Below are positions 11,777 to 23,425 of a DNA stretch of 64,000 nucleotides, in pieces. Within the stretch, counting starts at the first letter, position 1. Every line of letters starts with the position of its first letter. Origin of the DNA: Xenopus tropicalis (Eukaryota > Chordata > Amphibia > Anura > Pipidae); the NCBI RefSeq assembly GCF_000004195.4, contig NC_030677.2:62998222-63062221 (forward strand), given 5' to 3'. Position numbers and translations under genes: made by a program. The notes under the pieces are model-generated. The model saw only the letters and a program-made list of their open reading frames with translations. It was not told the origin of the DNA and made no database searches.

Positions 11777-11954
11777 CTGCAGCATAAACCAATCCCTGTT
11801 TGTTCAGAGGACTCTTTGGAGCATGTTGTATTGGAGGGGCACACAAATTGTCAAAGACAGGATTCAGGAGCACAAAGGTTTCATTCGGTTTGATCCCTCT
11901 GACATGAGCACAGATAGCCCAGTGGGACATAAAACCCACAACATTACATTTTTG
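11777..11954 (-). other. Exon-like open segment, unidentified
   Basis: On the minus strand an open frame of 59 codons runs from a CTGCCAG acceptor-like site (11955) to a GCTGCAG|GTAAAAG donor-like site (after 11777). The peptide includes SHWAICAHVRGIKPNETF and later SPLNKQGLVYAAG. Its base composition is more balanced than the AT-rich flanks. The polypyrimidine tract before the acceptor is weak and I recognise no family. It may be an exon, an exon relic or chance. Confidence 0.2.
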
Positions 11955-12326
11955 CTGGCAGGTATTTGACACGGTCAATAAATAGATCAGATGGGGTGAC
12001 AGTGGAAAAATTAAATTCCTATGTAAGCCAGGAGGATTAAAATTGGCCAGGATTGAAGCTGTATGTTTAAGAAGAGGTAAGGACAGTGAGGGAAAATGCC
12101 ATTAATTACATTATAAAATAGAAAGGCATAATATAAACAAAATAGGATAGAAGTTTATCGTGCCTATTTCTTTCCAAAATAAGATTTTAAAAAAAAAAAG
12201 CAAGGGAAGCAAAAAACATTACAAAATTCTTGCACAATTTTTAAATTTCCCCTGTTTCTATGACATAATTTATTACACTTTCCTCTTGGGATTTAGCTAG
12301 TCCTATAATGGTTTCATAACGGGATG

Positions 12327-12635
12327 TGCTAAAACAGTGATCCCCAACCAGTGGCTAGTGAGCAACATGTTGCTCCCCAACCCCTTGGATCTTGTGCTCT
12401 GTGTCCCCCAAACCAGGTAGTTATTTTTGAATTCCTGACTTGGTGGCAAGTTTTGGTTTACTACCAAATAAAGCCCCCTGTAAGCTGATAGTGTGCATAG
12501 AGGCTACCCAATAGCCAATCTTAGCCCTTATTTGGCACCTCCATGAACTTTTATGATGCTTGTGTTGCTCTCCAAGTCTTTTTACATTTGACTGTGGCTC
12601 ACGAGTAAGAAAGTTTGGGGATCCCTATGCTAAAA
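12327..12635 (-). mobile_element. Family C hAT-type non-autonomous element with intact 8-bp target duplication
   Basis: The element at 12335-12627 starts CAGTGATCCCCAACC and ends TTTGGGGATCCCTA. TGCTAAAA flanks it exactly on both sides (12327-12334 and 12628-12635). The 8-bp duplication plus CAG...CTG-like ends are hAT hallmarks. It is non-coding and about 293 bp. Strand is relative to the 35339 copy. Confidence 0.9.
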
Positions 12636-13811
12636 TAACAAGGAGGACTTATGCCTTAATGACTCAAACCTCCATACTGTGAGAAACCAATCCAATCAGA
12701 CCAACCTTGTGTTTTACTTTAAAGGGCAAGTAACACCATAAATTAAATATACCTTATATGCATTTACACATTAGTCTTTATGTAATATCATTAAGCACAA
12801 TGTGCACAAGAACCTCTCCTATATAACAGTTCGAGGTTGGCTTTACAAAATTTGCACATGACCAGCAAGGGCATAAGCAATGCAAACTACTAGCACTAAA
12901 TATAGCTTGTATATAATTAATTAGTGCCAGGGGCCTCAGGACAAAACTTTACCCTTTAAATTTTATATTAGCAATGACCCAGGTGGTTAGGAAAGCATAT
13001 ACTTTAATAAGAGGGGTAAATTAGGTTATTGAAATCAATCAGCATTTACGGTTCTACTGCAGTCTGAATAATCGAATACCTGATTGGTTACTATTGATTA
13101 CTAGACCTAGGTAAATATTCTCTTTGTTATTACATTTACCCAACAGTAATTTTGAAAAGCAAATGGGCTTACATATATTAGACATTAGGGAATGTCTAAT
13201 TTCTACCAAAATAATTAACCAAAACCCTAATTCAGAATGCAGCTATATATACAGGATATCTTGATTAAAATAGAGGATCTACTTGTACCCTTTATACTAA
13301 GTAGCCCAGCTCATGTGTGAATGTTCTTATTGTGGAAAATATTATTTAATTTATTCTAGTAATATATCATATACAGAGAGAAAAAACTGTCTGTCACTAG
13401 CGCTTTTTGTGTCTCTCAGTTAGTGCGGTCATGATGCAAGTGTTAGATGCCAGAACATGGATTGTTATTCCTCCAATCTGTTGCCATTTCATCTTGTTCG
13501 TGGACACCATCTGCTTTTGCTACACATTATTCTTTGATCGTTATTCATTCATTTCTAGTGGATTGTATGGACATTTTTCGGGTGTTTTAGCTATTTTTTA
13601 AAGTGTTGATATCAAAAACATTTGTTTTACTTGTTTCATAAAATAGCACATTAATATTGATAATTCTGAGTGTAGAGCCAGTCTATAATTTATCTATATT
13701 ATGTAGATGAATCATCTAGTTTTCAATAATCTCAGTTAGCTACTGAGCTTAGGAACTGACTCACAATATACTGTATATATACAATCTCAAATTAAAAAGT
13801 CAAGTGCAAGG
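12636..13811. other. Unique AT-rich stretch without firm features
   Basis: TTTAAAGGGCAAGTAACACC near 12719 resembles the family B end, but the rest does not follow that family. A plus-strand frame at 13407-13601 lies in a slightly less AT-rich patch but has no recognisable motif. Confidence 0.4.
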
Positions 13812-14172
13812 CTGATTAGCAAATCATAAGTGATGAGCAAATTTTTTTCGGCAGGTGAATTGGCGAATTGTTTTGCGAAACTTCTGCAAAAATTTGCCAT
13901 GGAAGAATTCAGTGCATGTCTAAAAAAGTTGTGTTTGTGTCAAATTGCCCGTGGTCGCATCAAAATGTGTGTGGTCTCGTGAAAATAGGCGCAGTCACGT
14001 CATATTCTGTGTGGTCGTGGGAAAAAAAGATGCACGCAACAAAAATAAGCCGCAGGCGACAAAAAAACTCGTGCAACAAAAAAAAGTGGCGCCCTTTGGT
14101 GAATTTTAATGCTGTTTCAAGAATTGTGCATCAAAGCAAAACAGGACAGGTTCGCTCATCACTACTGATTAG
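13812..14172 (+). mobile_element. Family F hAT-type element with 8-bp flanking duplication
   Basis: CTGATTAG at 13812-13819 recurs at 14165-14172. The right end CGCTCATCACTA abuts its copy exactly. On the left about ten extra bases lie between the duplication and the AGTGATGAGC end, so the left terminus is altered. The interior has GTGGTCGTGGGAAAA and GCAACAAAAA phrases with G/T asymmetry. The second family copy is at 33639-33874. The 115-codon frame across it is not a gene. Confidence 0.75.
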
Positions 14173-14510
14173 TAATTATTCTCATTACATTGCAGGCCAC
14201 AACATCAGAATATAATAATCAGCCTGTAGCATCAGATTATATGACAGGCAAACCTGCTAATTTGTGATGACCCCTAAGCTTAGCTTCTCAGCAGCTGTTC
14301 AGAGCACACTGAGCATGTGAGTGTCATTGACACTTCTAACAACCAAGATGGGGAGCTTCTATGACAACTTTGAAGGCCTAAATTATTTCTGCTATAGAGA
14401 TTTTAGGCTGATTTTATTAGTACAGTATATTAAACATGGCATTTCTACCCATATTTGTTTTAAGGGTTTAGTTCTCTGTTATGGGTGCCTCTATAAAGGT
14501 TTATAATTTT
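14173..14510 (+). repeat. Probable Xenopus interspersed repeat (GAGCATGTGAGTGTC type)
   Basis: Phrases such as CAGAGCACACTGAGCATGTG, AACCAAGATGGGGAGCTTC and AAGGGTTTAGTTCTC match a repeat I recall as common in Xenopus DNA, ending near TTTAGTTCTCCTTTAA. Only one copy is in this window, so the call rests on memory. Confidence 0.4.
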
Positions 14511-17024
14511 AAAATAATATGGTGTATATAATTGTATAGCATTTCCCAGACCTGCCTGATTCTATCACTGATTCTATCACTAACTAAAATTGTTGGCCCA
14601 TGTCTGGTAAATTGTACAGGGCAATTATCAATAGTAACCAGTTGGAAATCAGTCTTTTACAAGTTAGAAAAAGAAAGCAAAGCTCCGAGTGCTATGGATT
14701 TCTGCACTGCTGAAATTTAGCATCAATTAAATCAGTTCCTGTGTCTCTCTACCCTCCCATAAATTAATGTCAAAATTGCAGTCAAAAGACAACAACTGAA
14801 ACAGTCCCTACATTTCCAAGATGCTCCATGCACTTTAAAAATGACTATACAGCTTATTAGTGTGATACAAGTTCCCTTTGTTTAGGCATAGGTCCCATGG
14901 TCTCATTGATTAAAAGCCTTAGATCTGTATGAACCAAACTTAAATGGTTTAGCCACTTTCACAGTTAAACTGATGTTGTAGAGATCATCTCATTCAAATA
15001 TAGGATCTGAAATTCCTGGAAAACACTTCAAACCTCATTCTTTATTGGCAGTACTTATAAGTCTCCAACTATTATTCCTTTCAATAATTTTGCAGTAGAT
15101 TTTAAATGCAATAACCCTTGAACAAAGCAGCACTGAGAAATGTCAGTCTTTGTTTTAATCATCCAAAGAGCTCTGCAATGTACCCATTTCAAGAAAGAAA
15201 TTATATTATTGAATTCAAAGCCATACAACCCCTTTAAATGGAAACTTGAACATGCAGCCTATAGAATATTCTTTAATTGAAATAAAAAGTTTGATGGAAT
15301 AATGTACGTAAGCAGACCATTTAAAAGTAAGCTTTTACAGCAATGAAGTGGGGAAGTTAATAAATATGAATATTGCACAAAAGTACAGGATTTGCAACTA
15401 GAAGCATAAAGCTGTCTAAAATATATATATACCAAGAAGGAGCACATTACAAAAATCACACTTCCTATAAATAGATGTCCTGTTCTACGCAGCCCATTCT
15501 AATGAAGAATAAAATAACAATAATTCAAAGAGCAAGTGAAGGAAAGGAAGGGAGATATAAAAAGAACAATGCCATTACATTATGTGCCTGCTATGTGTAG
15601 CTGAGCTCTATCATTTCCTATTCTGGGCATGATTAGAAAGCTCATGCTTTGTTTTCTTGCTTTCTGAAGTGCCTTTTTATTGTTTGTTTTCTATAGTGTC
15701 TTTATTTATGTACTTTGGATGGACAAACTGGGCAATTTTTTCGGGAACTACACTTCTTTGGGTTTAATGAAGAAAAGGTACAAATGATGCTGTGTTATTA
15801 TCGAGAAACAAAAATATATATTAGCAATATGGGGAAAAAAACCCTGAAACATCAACTAATTGCGCATCTTGAGGTTGTTCTTAAAAGAACACTTTGTTCT
15901 GCGAATATCTCTAGAGAGATAACATGAAAATTCTAATCTGGCTGCCTGCGTCTCAGTAAATGTAGGATGATAAAAGAGCTATGAGCTAGTGATTTGTCTT
16001 GGAGAAGATAGCGGTTTGTTTGTTCTTTGCTGCAATGCAGGTTGCTCACCAAAGTATTGACAGGCAGTTCTGTAGCTTGGTATGGTACGATATGAGAACT
16101 GATGTGATCTACTATTTTGCAGAATCCACTACACAGACAGGGCTTTGTACATCACTTGAAATGCATGGTACACAAGTTCACCATTTCCTTTACAATCCGA
16201 AACTTCATGCTTCAAAGAGCACCCTGCTGTTCCAGCTTTCAATATTATTGACAGAAAGCTCCTCTGTACGGTGTAAAATTTAGGGAGAAAAATATTGCAG
16301 ATAAATAATGTAAACTGCATTCTTTTGACTGATAGCACAATTTTGTTTCTGATTCATATATACACTAGGGGAAGTCCCCAGCTCTCCTCCTGGATGAGAT
16401 AACTAGAAAAATAATTCCATTTTTTCAAACACTCAGAAAAATGCATTAGGATTATAGAACACTGAAGTAGAAGGCGCTGACCACAAATTCAGGTTCAGTT
16501 GGGGATAAGGAATCATTCAAAGTTCAGACCTCGGTTGGACAGCAGTCAGAACAAGTATCTGTGATTTTATTAGCCTTTACTGACAAAGTTCAGACAGATT
16601 CTGCTACACTTTACAGAAAAACTGAATCATATCAATCCTTGCCCATGGTTATCTTATCTAATTTTCCTTTTACATACATAATAAATGGCAGTACACTGGC
16701 TATTTCCCATGATATTCAACTGATCGGTTCTCAAATCAAATAGAAGGTTACTGTAACACTGGCTAAAAGTCTGGACAACCAAATCTGCATATGAAAGGAC
16801 AGTTTAACAAAAACAATTGGGTCAGTATATAATCAGAAACGACTTAACTTACAACAGTATACACTATTGGACTGTAGAAGAAAAACAGAGCAACTTCAAA
16901 AAACTCGCGCAAAAACTGAGAGAACATACAGACTTTACACAGTGCTCTGGTAGGAAGTGACCCATGAACTCAACATAGTTTGAAACAATGAAAGTTTTTA
17001 TATTAGTAATGTTGCTCTCATATC
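14511..17024. other. Unique stretch without recognised genes
   Basis: Composition is AT-rich with a short TA run at about 15421-15430. Open frames at 15715-15927 (+) and 15999-16283 (+) were inspected: no domain, no paired splice sites, and codon use like the flanks. Nothing repeats within the window. Confidence 0.4.
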
Positions 17025-17070
17025 ACTTAGACTGTAAGCTCTACGGGGCAGGGACCTCCTTCCTACTGTG
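17025..17070 (+). mobile_element. SINE 3' tail fragment
   Basis: AGACTGTAAGCTCTACGGGG followed by CAGGGACCTCCTT is the same tail as in the SINE copy at 45822-46037 (GGACTGTAAGCTCCACTGGG, CAGGGA). Only the tail is present, directly left of the family H element. Confidence 0.55.
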
Positions 17071-17082
17071 TGTTATACCACA

Positions 17083-17297
17083 TGGCACACGCGGCGGCGC
17101 GATTTCGGCAAATCGCTGAAGTTGCCTCGCGAGGCTTTTTCGGCGATTTGCCAAAATCGCACCGCCGCGTGTGCCATCCCACCAGCGACTTACACTTTCG
17201 CCGGTGGGATGGCAGGTGATGGCAACTCGGGGAGATTAGTCGCCCGCGAACAGGGAGATTTGTTGCGGGCGACTAATCTCCCTGTGTGCCAGAGCCC
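17083..17297 (+). mobile_element. Family H Harbinger-like element built of hairpins
   Basis: Three inverted pairs follow one another: GGCACACGCGGCGGCGCGAT (17085) with ATCGCACCGCCGCGTGTGCC; CATCCCACC with GGTGGGATG; and GGAGATTAGTCGCCCGC with GCGGGCGACTAATCTCC. The right end GTGTGCCAGAGCCC matches the family's GTGTGCCACAGCCC. The left terminus is diverged and no duplication is certain. The interior is GC-rich against AT-rich flanks. The 102-codon frame over it is an artefact of the hairpins. Confidence 0.75.
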
Positions 17298-18201
17298 TTA
17301 CAGTTTGCTTTTTTGTAAGCTATATGCTTATTTAAGGAAAGGGAGGCTGCACAAACCAGTGGTGAACAGTAACTAGACCTTATCACTACTCCATATATGA
17401 GCTTTACAGTAACAAACAAATACACAAAGTATTGTAGGGGGTGCACATTTCATTTTTCAACAGAGATACTGACACCAGAAATGAAACCTTTTTTACATCT
17501 ATCATAACATTGTCTTTGCATAAGCCAAAAAAGTATTTCCTAATGCTTTTCCATTCCTTATATGATCCCCCATGTTCTTCTATGAGGGGGCTGCCATATT
17601 TGTGCAGCAGTAGGCTGTTAGCATTACAAGCTATAACTGACAGGCAAAACAGTCAGGTTTAGGAACTTCAAGTAACAATTACATACAAAACCAGCCCTAA
17701 CAGTGAAAAAAGATCAACATGACCTATAGGTAACTTTTTATGTAGATTCATAATTTGAAAAGTTATTTTTTCGTGTCAGTATTACTTTAAGAGTCTCATC
17801 TATATATTAGTGTGACTAACCAAGTATATATCCTTTACCGTATATAAATAGAAAATAGTACTCCCCCCTCCCCTTTTTTCTACTTTCATAATTTTCCAGC
17901 CTGCCTGCTATGTTTGTTTTTAAATCAGTGGTGTTTGCAGACTAAAAATCCTGTTTCTTTCTGCTTTGGTCTCAAAACGGCAGACAGCTGTGCAAGATCG
18001 CAGACTGTTCCAGGTAAGGGTTTAACAGCAAAGCCCTAACCAGAAAGGATAAGCCTACCATATTCTTATGAAAGCTGTGCGATTTTAGAGCATAAAAAAA
18101 GAAAGTCTGTTAGCTCTTGAAACAAAATGACTGCCTTTCTTTAAATGAACCAGAGGTAGGGATTATTAATACAGTGCTGTCTTTGAAGAATATACTTACA
18201 G
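17298..18201. other. Unique stretch without recognised features
   Basis: No repeat family, hairpin or credible exon was recognised. CAGGTAAGGG near 18011 is a good donor-like string on the + strand but has no matching open exon before it. Confidence 0.35.
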
Positions 18202-18305
18202 GACACAAAATATCCCCTACGGCTGTCAAAATGAGAAATGACATGGCTTTAGTCCTGGCCCACCTTGGTGGCGCCACCCTCTCTGTGCACAAACTACAAC
18301 ATAGG
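18202..18305 (+). other. Exon-like island, unidentified
   Basis: A 104-bp segment lies between a TATACTTACAG acceptor-like site and a strong donor, CATAGG|GTAAGTGGG. It is open in the frame that gives MRNDMALVLAHLGGATLSV and is GC-richer than its flanks. The minus strand of the same place also shows a donor-like GTAAGTAT, so splice-site strings alone are weak evidence. No family is recognised. Confidence 0.2.
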
Positions 18306-19169
18306 GTAAGTGGGTATATATATGCCCCTGCCTCTCCGTCACACTCTGCTGCAAAAACAGCACCTGAATCACTTATCCAGACAGGGAATTTCAACCTGAC
18401 TGCAAATCCTTTCTGCAGAAATCTCTCAGCAGTGTAAAATGAAATATGGGTAACTGTGTGTGTGTGTGGTTAGGTGTGTATTGTGTGCACTAAAATGTCC
18501 TTGTAAATGTTTTTATGTGGGCAGAAACTAATTCTCCCTAAAGAAGAGTTTCTGCATGCACAGGCAAAACATTGACGGATATCCATATCATTATGTGCCA
18601 TAGCACTTTAAAGGTGCATAATAAAAACATTCATAGTCTAAAAGTCAAAAGCATAAAATGCTCCTTAGCAGACCAAAAGAGAAGGCTGTAGAATTAAGTT
18701 ATGGAGAGGGTGACCTTTTGGATTTATCAACTTCAAGCTATGATGTCTACAGGTTTCACTGCAGATATAGACATGTAAGTATATCAGATGACAGTGGATC
18801 CAAGCATTTCTTTGGTCTTTTTGAGCAATTATTCTCTTTCCACTATAAAGCGTTAAGCTTTTATGAAGCTACATTCTTTCAGATTTCTTTAAAAATGTGC
18901 TCCACAGATAGATAAGGTGAATTAATGCTTACATTACAATATTAACTCCTTCTTCCTATCAAGTATTTTGTACCTCAGCAAAAGGATTAGCAATCTGATA
19001 TATACAGTATATATAATATATATTTGATATATGTCACATATATGGTACATATTTAGAAACCCACAGCACATGTTGTGAACTTGATAAGGGGAACATAAAG
19101 GATATATGTAAATGTCAACAAAGACTATTAAGGTTGTTGCCATACTAAACCCCATTTTATTTATAGAGC
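18306..19169. other. Unique stretch with a short TG repeat
   Basis: A TG run lies at about 18454-18480, and TA-rich sequence at 19000-19045 can fold on itself. No gene features were recognised. Confidence 0.4.
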
Positions 19170-19554
19170 ACCTACACATTATTATTATTTATTATTAACA
19201 TTTATTTATAAAGCGCCAACATATACTGCAGCGCTGTGGGTTTCATACATTGGACATACAGAGTAACATATAAAACAATCAATAACCGATACAAGAGGTG
19301 AAGAGAGCCCTGCCCAAAAGAGCTTACAATCTACAAATTTGTGCAGAATGCATAACAGAGATTTTTAACATTATTCCCTGCCCTAGTGGGCCTCCCTTCT
19401 GGTCACTATCACATTCACAAAAAAAAAAAGATTTGAGTCAGTTTATTATAAGTCAATTGACCTGCCTACAAACCTCTTGCAGGTAGTGCCCAAGCTGGAA
19501 TTTAATTTTGAGCCTTAGGAATCCAAGGCAGAATGCTGCCACTAAGTCACCACG
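19170..19554 (-). mobile_element. tRNA-like SINE, full-length minus-strand copy
   Basis: Read on the minus strand it starts GTGGTGACTTAGTGGCAGC, ATTCTGCCTTGGATTC, resembling a tRNA A-box region (TGGC..AGTGG). It ends with AGATTGTAAGCTCTTTTGGG, CAGGGC and GTTGGCGCTTTATAAATAA, then an AATAAT-type tail. The same head and tail occur in the + copy at 45822-46037. An apparent extra segment lies in the middle. The pol III origin is inferred from the head sequence. Confidence 0.65.
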
Positions 19555-19855
19555 AACCTTAATTTTGGGAAATGTGTATTTTTAAATGTATAATGTGACT
19601 TATGACATGAAAACACAGTCAAATATTTTGCAAATACAAAATTAATATCATGCTAATAACCATGAGTAGCCATAATTGCTATTATATTGTATATATTGTA
19701 TGTGTTCTGAATAATATGTTAGATTCCTTGGAGGCTAAGAAAAGTGGAAAAAAATCATTTTCAAATGATATCAAACATATTTGGGGAGAAGTGGGATGGC
19801 TCTGAACTTTTAAAAATATTTTTCAGTTTTAATAAACATATTGGTTGTTGAGTTC

Positions 19856-20859
19856 ATATAGATCAGTGCTGTCCAACTGGCGGCCTGCGACCCCCCTCTG
19901 TGTGGCCTCCACCTGTCTGGCTGCTTTGATGGCTTACTCTTGTGTAAGCTTTAAATGGTATCAGTACTGAGATTAACTGGCCCCCTGCATGGCTCACACC
20001 TCAGATTCAGGCTGTAAACCCTCTGTATTGTTTAAAAATGTAATCCCCTGTGTTGTTCACACCTTTTAATACCTACATTGTTCACCCCCTGCAGTGTTCA
20101 CACCTCAGGCTCAGGTTGTAATCACCCACATTGTTTACCTGTTCACACCTCAGACGGCAGTAGAAACCCACAAATAAACCCTGCACACTACAAAAAGAAC
20201 ATATACTGAGGTGGTACTGCAATTAAAAAGTTTTTTTTTAATTATATAGTTATTGTGCAGACTGTAGGAGCAGTGCCAACATTGTGTCACTGTATGCTGC
20301 CTGTGTGTGCCATACAGGGCAGAGAGAGTATGGCACACACAGGCAGGGTAGAGAAGGCAGAGTATGGCACACACAGGCAGGGTAGGGAAGGCAGAGTATG
20401 GCACACACAGGCAGGGTAGGGAAGGCAGAGTATGGCACACACAGGCAGGGTAGGGAAAGCAGAGTATGGCACACGCAGGCAGGGTAGGGAAAGCAGAGTA
20501 TGGCACACGCAGGCAGGGTAGGGAAGGCAGAGTATGGCACACGCAGGCAGGGTAGGGCTGGCAGAGTATGGCACACACAGGCAGAGTAGGGCTGGCAGAG
20601 TATGGCACACGCAGGCAGGGTAGTGAAGGCAGAGTATGGCACACAGGCAGGGTAGGGAAGGCAGAGTATGGCAGGTATTTGCTGTACTACAACCATTAAT
20701 ATGGGTATGGTCATGTGATAACATGGGTGTGGTTTCAAGTGGGTGTGGTTTCAAAAAGGGGAGTGGTCAAAACTGGCTTCCATTATCGACCCTCTACCAC
20801 GTAGGTCGGAAAAATTCCGGCCCTCGGTACCACAGAAGTTGGACAGCACTGATATAGAT
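19856..20859. mobile_element. 1-kb hAT-type element with intact 8-bp target duplication
   Basis: ATATAGAT flanks the element exactly (19856-19863 and 20852-20859). Its ends are complementary: CAGTGCTGTCCAACT at 19864 and AGTTGGACAGCACTG ending at 20851. The left third repeats a TTCACACCTCAG phrase. The centre carries the 34-bp minisatellite described separately, and the right part repeats GGGTGTGGTTTCAA twice. No transposase frame is present, so it is non-autonomous. Confidence 0.92.
20327..20672. repeat. 34-bp minisatellite inside the hAT element, about 10 units
   Basis: AGTATGGCACAC begins at 20327, 20361, 20395, 20429, 20463, 20497, 20531, 20565, 20599 and 20633, always 34 bp apart. The last interval, to 20665, is 32 bp. 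Units differ by a few substitutions (ACACAGG/ACGCAGG, GGGAAGG/GGGCTGG). The unit has no stop on the minus strand and 34 is not a multiple of three, so all three minus frames stay open with the same cycling peptide. These frames are not genes. Confidence 0.95.
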
Positions 20860-21785
20860 GGTTGGGAAATAATCAAACAGTAAAACCATGGATTGGGGGG
20901 TAGCAGGAACAGATTGACAAAGAACATTCTAAATGTTAAACCTAGCCCTGTTTACTCATAGGATTTATGAACTAAATATATTTCTGAGCAATGTATTTAT
21001 TTATTTATGTATTTTATATCAATTTAAACAGTGTTTGGGCATATATTGTATTCGCTTAATGGCTTGAAGGCTATTATTTCATGAATTATTTCAGGATGTT
21101 TTGCATATAAACTGGCTGGCTGTTTCTAGTTTCAAGGGGAAATACTTCAGCAATTTGAGAGTGTCCTTTTTTAACCAATCTATGTGAAATGGGACAATAA
21201 ATTATATTTACACATGAATTATTAGTTGAGCTATTAATTTTAATTCACTCAATTGCTGTTTTTTTTTTTTTTTTTTTTTAATCTGGTTGTGTTTTAGTCC
21301 TGCCGCTCTTTGGTGCAGACTGACTCCATCTCTTGTACCAGTCACTACTTCTATACTTTCTTGTTTTTTTTAATCAATTTTTTATTAATTTTTAGTTTCT
21401 ATAGTGTTTTTCCTGTGCCATGTACTGTGTCCTAGGCATGTGCTGTTTCTGTGCTCCTTCCCATCTGTGCAGCACACACAGCATTGATACTACGATACTC
21501 AGACTAGAATGCTCAAATCAAGCTGTCTGTAGTGGAACTGCATTGTATTTTTCAAGCATTCTTATCTCATTATATCTGACACTACTCAACTGTGGTTCTT
21601 TGCAATTAGGCATACTTAAAAACAAGATAAGAGAAGAAAATATGGCTCACGCATCACAGTACATTAAAGGAATACTTTCAGAGGTAAAACATGTAATACA
21701 TATTTTTTTCCAAATAATAATGCTGCTCCAGCAGAATTCTGCAATGAAAAGACCAAACAATTTTTGTTCTATTTAATTGTGAAAT
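20860..21785. other. Unique stretch with poly-T run
   Basis: A T-run of about 18 lies at 21263-21280. A plus-strand frame at 21420-21776 is cysteine-rich at its start but shows no domain or splice context. Confidence 0.4.
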
Positions 21786-21965
21786 TTGACATGGGGCTAC
21801 ACATTGCCTTACTTTCCCAGGTGCCTCTTGTCAGGTGACTTGTGCTCTGATAAGCTTTAGTATCTCTTTACTGCTGCACTCCAAGTTGGAGTGATATTAC
21901 CCCCCTCCATTTCACCCAGCAGCCATTTAGCAGAACAACGGGCAGGTAATAAAATAACAGCTTTA
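21786..21965. repeat. Probable Xenopus interspersed repeat fragment
   Basis: GACTTGTGCTCTGATAAGC, CTTTACTGCTGCACTCCAAG and TTGGAGTGATATTACCCCCC match a repeat I recall as abundant in Xenopus, normally followed by a CCCAGCAGCC block, which is also present here. It is a single copy in this window, so the call depends on memory. Confidence 0.45.
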
Positions 21966-23328
21966 GTTTGCACCAGTGTGCAGTGTATGTAATCAAACTT
22001 CTTACTGACAAAGTTATATTTGCTCCAAAAGATTACTCCACCTTCAAGCATGCCTTAAAAAGTTTGCAATGCACAATTAAAATGTGCAATGCAGCAACAG
22101 TCTAATGAAGACTATTACATTGCAAAAATATAAATTTTTATTCTTATTTCTGCAATTTTTTTTTTCCATTAACTACTTTTGTTACATTCTCCCGTAAAAA
22201 TGAGTTTAGAAATTGTTTGCATTGCTAAACATTCTTACTTTCACTCACCTAGTGGTAAACATGAGAATAGCACCAAAGCAGGAGAAACCCTGTTTTGCTA
22301 TTATATGACTTGGGTCCTATTGACAGTGCTTTGAGTAGGTAAAACAATAGCTTATCTGAAAGCAGTTCCATTATGTAGTGCTGGCTGCTTCTGAAAGCTC
22401 AGACTCAGGCATAATGCACTGAGATGCCTGCTACACATCGAATATTACAACTAAAAAAAAATTATTTTTTGGTTCCATGAACATTTTAAATGGTGCAGTG
22501 TAAATAGTTTAATGTAGAAATAAATATCATGACAGTCAGTTTGGCATTGTATGTTATAATATAGAATTTTTCTATTAGCTGCTTCAGTTTTAGGTTTTTA
22601 TCTGCGCTGTATTGTTCAATTGTATTAAATACAAGGCTTTCTGTGTTTCTTTGAAACAAACATACTCGTTTAAGCCCTTGCAAACTATTCCTTGTATTTC
22701 TGACATAGTGCCCTATAATCTATTTTCTCTGGAATTTTTAGTTTCTAAATCAGCTCCTATTTTTTCCTAACGACTCCCAGTCTCATCTAACTTCTAAAAA
22801 TGCCTTATTGTCTATCTCCTCTTTAGTCAGCATAGCGTGTCTGGCATTAAACTGCACATTTGCACACACTTACCTCATGTATCATTTGTGCCCCCAACCT
22901 TCTAGATTGTAATCTATCACAGCCAGTGTCCTCAGCCTCACATCTTAGTCTCTTTTTGTTTCTTTCATGGTTCATTTGCTTCTAAATGGTTTGTTTATGT
23001 TTGTCGTAATGTTTGTATTCTTTGCATGTACAGCATTGCAAAATAGGTTGCCACATTATAAATGCATAATAATATTACGTTAATCAGCAACTCATTAATG
23101 CTTAATGTATATTACTTCTACTAATAAGTACAACATGATTTTATATTATTTCTTTATCCAGTTGTGTTGATCAGTTTCTAGCTGTCTCACTCCTTTACAG
23201 TTATATTTCTCTGAGACCATTAGTTTGAGTTTTGTGATAATTTTTTTTTACTCTGGTAAGCTAATTTTTGTGCATTAGACACAATTTTTTTGCAATTACT
23301 ATTATTTTTATTATTTTTACAATTGCTA

Positions 23329-23330
<2 letters not shown>
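21966..23330. other. Unique AT-rich stretch without recognised features
   Basis: No window repeat family, hairpin or exon was recognised. The T- and A-rich runs near 22148 and 22453 are simple. Confidence 0.4.
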
Positions 23331-23366
<36 letters not shown>

Positions 23367-23425
23367 AAATATATAATGTGCCAACATATTCCAAAGTGCT
23401 GTACAATGGAAGGGTGTATAAATCA
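23331..23425 (-). mobile_element. SINE 3' tail with (TTA)n run, minus strand
   Basis: A TTA/ATT run (23331-23362) is followed by AATGTGCCAACATATTCCAA and GTGCTGTACAATGG. This is the complement of the SINE tail (CAGCGCTGCAGTATATGTTG in the 19170 copy). The run corresponds to the AAT-rich 3' tail. The run also yields poly-Asn and poly-Ile frames that are not genes. Confidence 0.6.

Noticed and set aside
15999..16283. 94-codon plus-strand frame as a possible exon
   Set aside because: Neither flank has a convincing acceptor and donor pair, and no motif is visible.
19170..19554. Possible functional tRNA gene in the SINE head
   Set aside because: Only an A-box-like core is visible; no cloverleaf, anticodon arm or clear B-box could be drawn.
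20327..20672. Regularly spaced repeats that might suggest a CRISPR array
   Set aside because: Units are contiguous 34-mers with no unique spacers, inside a eukaryotic hAT element.
20150..20754. Three overlapping minus-strand open frames of 155-164 codons rich in Cys, Pro and Leu
   Set aside because: They are the three readings of the stop-free 34-bp minisatellite unit; the peptides are the same cycle in shifted frames.
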